Positions 63,070 through 64,000 of a DNA stretch of 64,000 nucleotides are shown piece after piece. Position 1 is the stretch's first letter; each line of letters opens with the position of its first letter. The DNA comes from Flavobacterium sp. NG2. GTDB taxonomy: Bacteria; Bacteroidota; Bacteroidia; Flavobacteriales; Flavobacteriaceae. The DNA lies in the NCBI RefSeq assembly GCF_034119845.1, contig NZ_CP139420.1:846001-910000 (forward strand). The letters are read 5' to 3'. The translations under genes and the position numbers were made by a program. The notes beneath the pieces are model-generated. The model had not been told where the DNA came from. It saw only the letters and a program-made list of their open reading frames with translations, and made no database searches.

Positions 63070-64000
63070 ATGAAAATAGTTATTGATTTACGCTTAATTA
63101 ATGCATCAGGAATAGGAACTTACTTAAAAAACGTTATCCCAGGGATTTTAGGTTGTTTTAAACAAGTTATCGTATTGGGTAACAGTAATGAATTAAAAAA
63201 ATTTGAATGGTCTAAAAAAGTTGAAATAATTGAATTTAATGCTAAAATTTATTCATTGGAAGAACAATTATTATATCCCTTTATAATTCCTAAATGCGAT
63301 TTTTTTTGGAGTCCCCATTTTAATGTACCCTTATTGGGAACTAGAGCCAAAAAAAAAATTGTAACTATCCATGATGTAAACCATTTAGTTGGAGTTTCTC
63401 CGATTTCAAGAATTAAGAAGGTATATGCTTTTTTACTATTAAAAAAAGCAGTGAATAATTCAAGTATTATTTTTACAGTATCCCAATTTTCAAAAAGTGA
63501 AATAATTAAACATACAAAAGTCAATCCTAAAAAAATAAAAGTAGTTTATTGTGGAGTTGACGCTTCTTTTTATCAAAAAAAGACAATTGAGGACGGTTTT
63601 AAAGATTTTGAAGATTATATTTTATATGTAGGAAATATTAAACCACATAAAAACTTAATTGTTTTATTAAAGGCATATAATTCTCTATCTGAAGAGTTTA
63701 AATTAAAATATAAAATACTTATTGTCGGACAAAAAGAAGGATTTATAACTAAAGACAAACAAATTGATGAATTTATTATTACAAATAAGTTAGAAAAACA
63801 TATTGTTTTTACGGGTTATGTTGATGATTTAAATTTACCAAAATATTACCAACAAGCTGCTTTATTTGTTTTTCCTTCTTTGTATGAAGGTTTTGGATTG
63901 CCAGTATTAGAAGCTTTAGCTGCAAATACATTAGTGGTTAGTTCCAATGCGGCAAGTTTGAAAGAAGTAGGGGGAGAGTCAGTTGTATATTTTGACCCAA
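63070..64000 (+). CDS. GT4-type glycosyltransferase, 3' end outside window
   Basis: The ATG at 63070 opens a frame to the window edge (310 codons). MKIVIDLRLINASGIGTYLK is the typical GT4 start with a GIGTY donor-side loop; VTIHDVNHL, LYVGNIKPHKNL and the donor-binding FPSLYEGFGLPVLEALA (about 271-287) are clear family 4 signatures of GT-B fold enzymes such as mannosyl- or rhamnosyltransferases. It faces away from the small lipoprotein gene and continues the surface-glycan locus. Linkage and sugar unknown. Confidence 0.9.
   Translation, partial: MKIVIDLRLINASGIGTYLKNVIPGILGCFKQVIVLGNSNELKKFEWSKKVEIIEFNAKIYSLEEQLLYPFIIPKCDFFWSPHFNVPLLGTRAKKKIVTIHDVNHLVGVSPISRIKKVYAFLLLKKAVNNSSIIFTVSQFSKSEIIKHTKVNPKKIKVVYCGVDASFYQKKTIEDGFKDFEDYILYVGNIKPHKNLIVLLKAYNSLSEEFKLKYKILIVGQKEGFITKDKQIDEFIITNKLEKHIVFTGYVDDLNLPKYYQQAALFVFPSLYEGFGLPVLEALAANTLVVSSNAASLKEVGGESVVYFDP

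Noticed and set aside
1..64000. CRISPR array or cas genes
   Set aside because: No regularly spaced direct repeats and no Cas-like proteins seen.

Overview
The window looks like chromosomal DNA of a Flavobacterium-type bacterium (Bacteroidota). Evidence: AT-rich sequence, promoters of the Bacteroidota type (-33 TTG, -7 TAnnTTTG), no Shine-Dalgarno pattern before starts, SprE and a type IX secretion sorting domain, bactofilin, head-GIN, DUF4175, DUF6909 and HU-CCDC81/SPOR proteins. All functional calls are from reading the translations; no database search was run.

Layout. 1-4.9 kb (minus): a TPR lipoprotein-like gene cut by the window edge, a sugar nucleotidyltransferase, dUTPase, a polysaccharide flippase and a truncated DUF547 gene. 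5-11.4 kb (minus): bactofilin, AtpZ, a small membrane protein, then atpB-E-F-H-A-G; the beta and epsilon subunit genes are not here. 11.5-18.9 kb: gliding/secretion lipoprotein SprE, a PaaE-type reductase, DprA, an HU/SPOR protein and a small lipoprotein. 18.9-21.2 kb is accessory: a ParDE toxin-antitoxin pair with a palindromic operator, a MITE-like nested inverted repeat and an HNH-like gene. 21.2-26.7 kb: a Pif1/RecD-type helicase, two tandem GH16 glycanases (one with a T9SS tag) and a Skp/OmpH protein. 26.9-33.8 kb: a methyltransferase, mnmG, ybeY and a DUF4175 protein, with four ParB-type parS sites around mnmG. 34-41.7 kb: gltX preceded by a candidate structured RNA, a barrel protein, an SPFH protein, a YtxH/holin envelope-stress-like trio, glnS with an unusual C-terminal extension, and folB. 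41.8-43.5 kb: tRNA-Cys, whose 3' end is tandemly duplicated; a complete two-ORF IS with 8-bp target duplications sits in the second copy. 43.6-57 kb: LysE, head-GIN, RNase R, an AT-rich origin-like intergenic region, rpiB, a Fic cassette bounded by identical palindromes, Tex, TatA, a truncated M23-type protein, GH3 and DUF6909. 57.2-64 kb: a surface-polysaccharide locus (Wzz, two Wzy/ligase-like proteins, glycosyltransferases, Wzx), the last gene cut by the window edge.

How it fits together. The parS cluster and the DnaA-box-like region about 18 kb away suggest that the window may be close to the replication origin. Most of the rest is housekeeping: energy conservation, tRNA charging and modification, and the cell surface. 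The most unusual items are (i) a three-copy intergenic element with variable but always complementary stems and a covarying outer helix pair, (ii) a three-way-junction RNA candidate before gltX, (iii) the Fic gene framed by two near-identical 41-bp palindromes, and (iv) the parS/origin-like architecture, in which one parS encodes the C-terminus of YbeY.
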